From an uncultured Collinsella sp. (GTDB lineage Bacteria > Actinomycetota > Coriobacteriia > Coriobacteriales > Coriobacteriaceae): 14,228 bases of DNA. The stretch covers positions 1 to 14,228 of the forward strand of contig CABUVF010000039.1 in the NCBI GenBank assembly GCA_902494945.1, in the 5' to 3' direction. Position 1 is the stretch's first letter. Every line of letters starts with the position of its first letter. Made by a program: the position numbers and the translations under genes. Under the pieces are notes generated by a model that searched no databases, was not told where the DNA came from, and saw only the letters and a list, made by a program, of their open reading frames with translations. Below, piece after piece: positions 13,585-14,228 of this stretch.

Positions 13585-13627
13585 AAAATGCGCGAGGCTA
13601 ACTAAAAGCCCCGTATCAAATGAGCCA

Positions 13628-14083
13628 CTAGAGGAGGTCGAGGGGGAGCTGGGGGGCGTCACCCCAGAGCTTTTCTAGACGGTAGAAGTCGCGGGCTTCG
13701 GGAGTGAAGACGTGAACGACGACCGAGCCGTAGTCCATGAGCATCCAGGTCTTCTGCTCGCGGCCCTCGATGGAGAACGGATGCTCGCCGCAAGCCGCGG
13801 CGACCTTCTCCTCGATCTCGTCGACGATAGAATCGACCTGGCGGTTGTTGGTACCGGTGGCAAGCACAAAGTAGTCGCACACGTCGGAAAGCTCGGTCAG
13901 GTTGAGCACCTGCACGTCCTCGCCCTTCTTGTCGTAGGCGGCCTGCGCGGCGGCGCGGGCGACATCCTCGGCGGCGACACCGCTCGCGGACAGCGAGGCG
14001 GCGGTGCGGTCGGACGTGGCAACGAAACTCTTGTGCTCCACACCTTCAAGAATCTGCTCGTCAGTCATGGTCTCGTCGGCCAT
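13628..14083 (-). CDS. rsfS: Ribosomal silencing factor RsfS
   Basis: Predicted 151 aa. RsfS binds ribosomal protein uL14 and blocks joining of the 30S and 50S subunits under nutrient limitation. The conserved core runs from about residue 40: KKGEDVQVLNLTELSDVCDYFVLATGTNNRQVDSIVDEI (as a region, 52-90), then GREQKTWMLMDYGSVVVHVFTPEARDFYRLEKLWGDAP. About 35 poorly conserved N-terminal residues make it longer than the usual 105-120 aa. The ATG at 14083 has GAGGT five bases upstream; the frame is open seven codons further to a GTG, which is less likely. It follows yqeK by 28 bases in the common nadD-yqeK-rsfS arrangement and ends before a strong terminator. Confidence 0.96.
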   Translation of the reverse strand: MADETMTDEQILEGVEHKSFVATSDRTAASLSASGVAAEDVARAAAQAAYDKKGEDVQVLNLTELSDVCDYFVLATGTNNRQVDSIVDEIEEKVAAACGEHPFSIEGREQKTWMLMDYGSVVVHVFTPEARDFYRLEKLWGDAPQLPLDLL

Positions 14084-14111
14084 GGAATACCTCTTTCTAG
14101 ACACACCCGAG

Positions 14112-14228
14112 CTAGCGCAGCTGGGCGTAATGGTTGTAAATCGTAATAGCCGTGGGATAAAGATAGCGCCCGGACTGGATCACATAGACCAGACCCTGCG
14201 CAAAACAGGAGAAGAACAACTCGTCGTG
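14112..14228 (-). CDS. yqeK: C-terminal end of a YqeK-like HD-domain hydrolase (partial, runs off the right edge)
   Basis: Only the last 38 residues and the stop are visible, ending ATAITIYNHYAQLR in character (YPTAITIYNHYAQLR). The pattern of a hydrophobic helix followed by a conserved YN near the C-terminus resembles YqeK, a diadenosine tetraphosphate hydrolase of the HD superfamily. The position directly upstream of rsfS supports it, since nadD-yqeK-rsfS is a widespread order. The catalytic HD residues lie outside the window, so the call rests on the short tail and on context. Confidence 0.65.
   Translation of the reverse strand, partial: HDELFFSCFAQGLVYVIQSGRYLYPTAITIYNHYAQLR

Noticed and set aside
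1..14228. Search for mobile elements, CRISPR, toxin-antitoxin, defence or biosynthetic systems
   Set aside because: All substantial coding capacity belongs to conserved housekeeping families and the largest noncoding gap is about 300 bases. Nothing supports an undescribed multi-gene system here.

Overview
The window looks like conserved housekeeping chromosome from a GC-rich Gram-positive bacterium. A Collinsella-like member of the Coriobacteriia (Actinomycetota) fits best. This rests on protein resemblance, two-subunit glycyl-tRNA synthetase, pyruvate phosphate dikinase with its DUF299 regulator, frequent GTG/TTG starts and GC-rich codon use. The genus assignment is inference. I see no phage, insertion sequence, CRISPR array, tRNA or rRNA, and nothing that looks like a new defence or mobile system.

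Layout: every gene except dinB lies on the minus strand. Reading in that direction from the right edge: yqeK (C-terminal end only) and rsfS, closed by a clear terminator; then dinB on the plus strand, convergent with rsfS and divergent from rpsP; then rpsP-khpA-rimM-trmD-lepB, packed with gaps of 2 to 10 bases; then glyQ-glyS-PDRP; then ppdK after the largest intergenic region (about 300 bases); then rplS alone between its own promoter and terminator; then rnhB; and finally yraN-comM, overlapping by one base, with comM running off the left edge.

Functions: the rpsP group combines a ribosomal protein, 16S maturation (RimM), tRNA m1G37 methylation (TrmD), a KH RNA chaperone and signal peptidase I. 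The glyQS block charges tRNA-Gly. PDRP is the dedicated kinase/phosphorylase of pyruvate phosphate dikinase, and its target threonine next to the catalytic histidine is present in the neighbouring ppdK product, so the two genes probably form one regulatory unit. RNase HII, DinB and ComM belong to DNA maintenance and uptake.

The points most worth a second look are regulatory. Upstream of ppdK there are five spaced TTTACC-like repeats and a promoter-like element with a 19-base spacer that contains a dyad. The TTG start of rimM sits in the loop of a small hairpin at the end of khpA. A 17-bp perfect hairpin follows rnhB. Non-ATG starts are concentrated in the rpsP operon. Several start codons given here are later than the longest possible reading frame, because the Shine-Dalgarno sequence and family alignment favour them.
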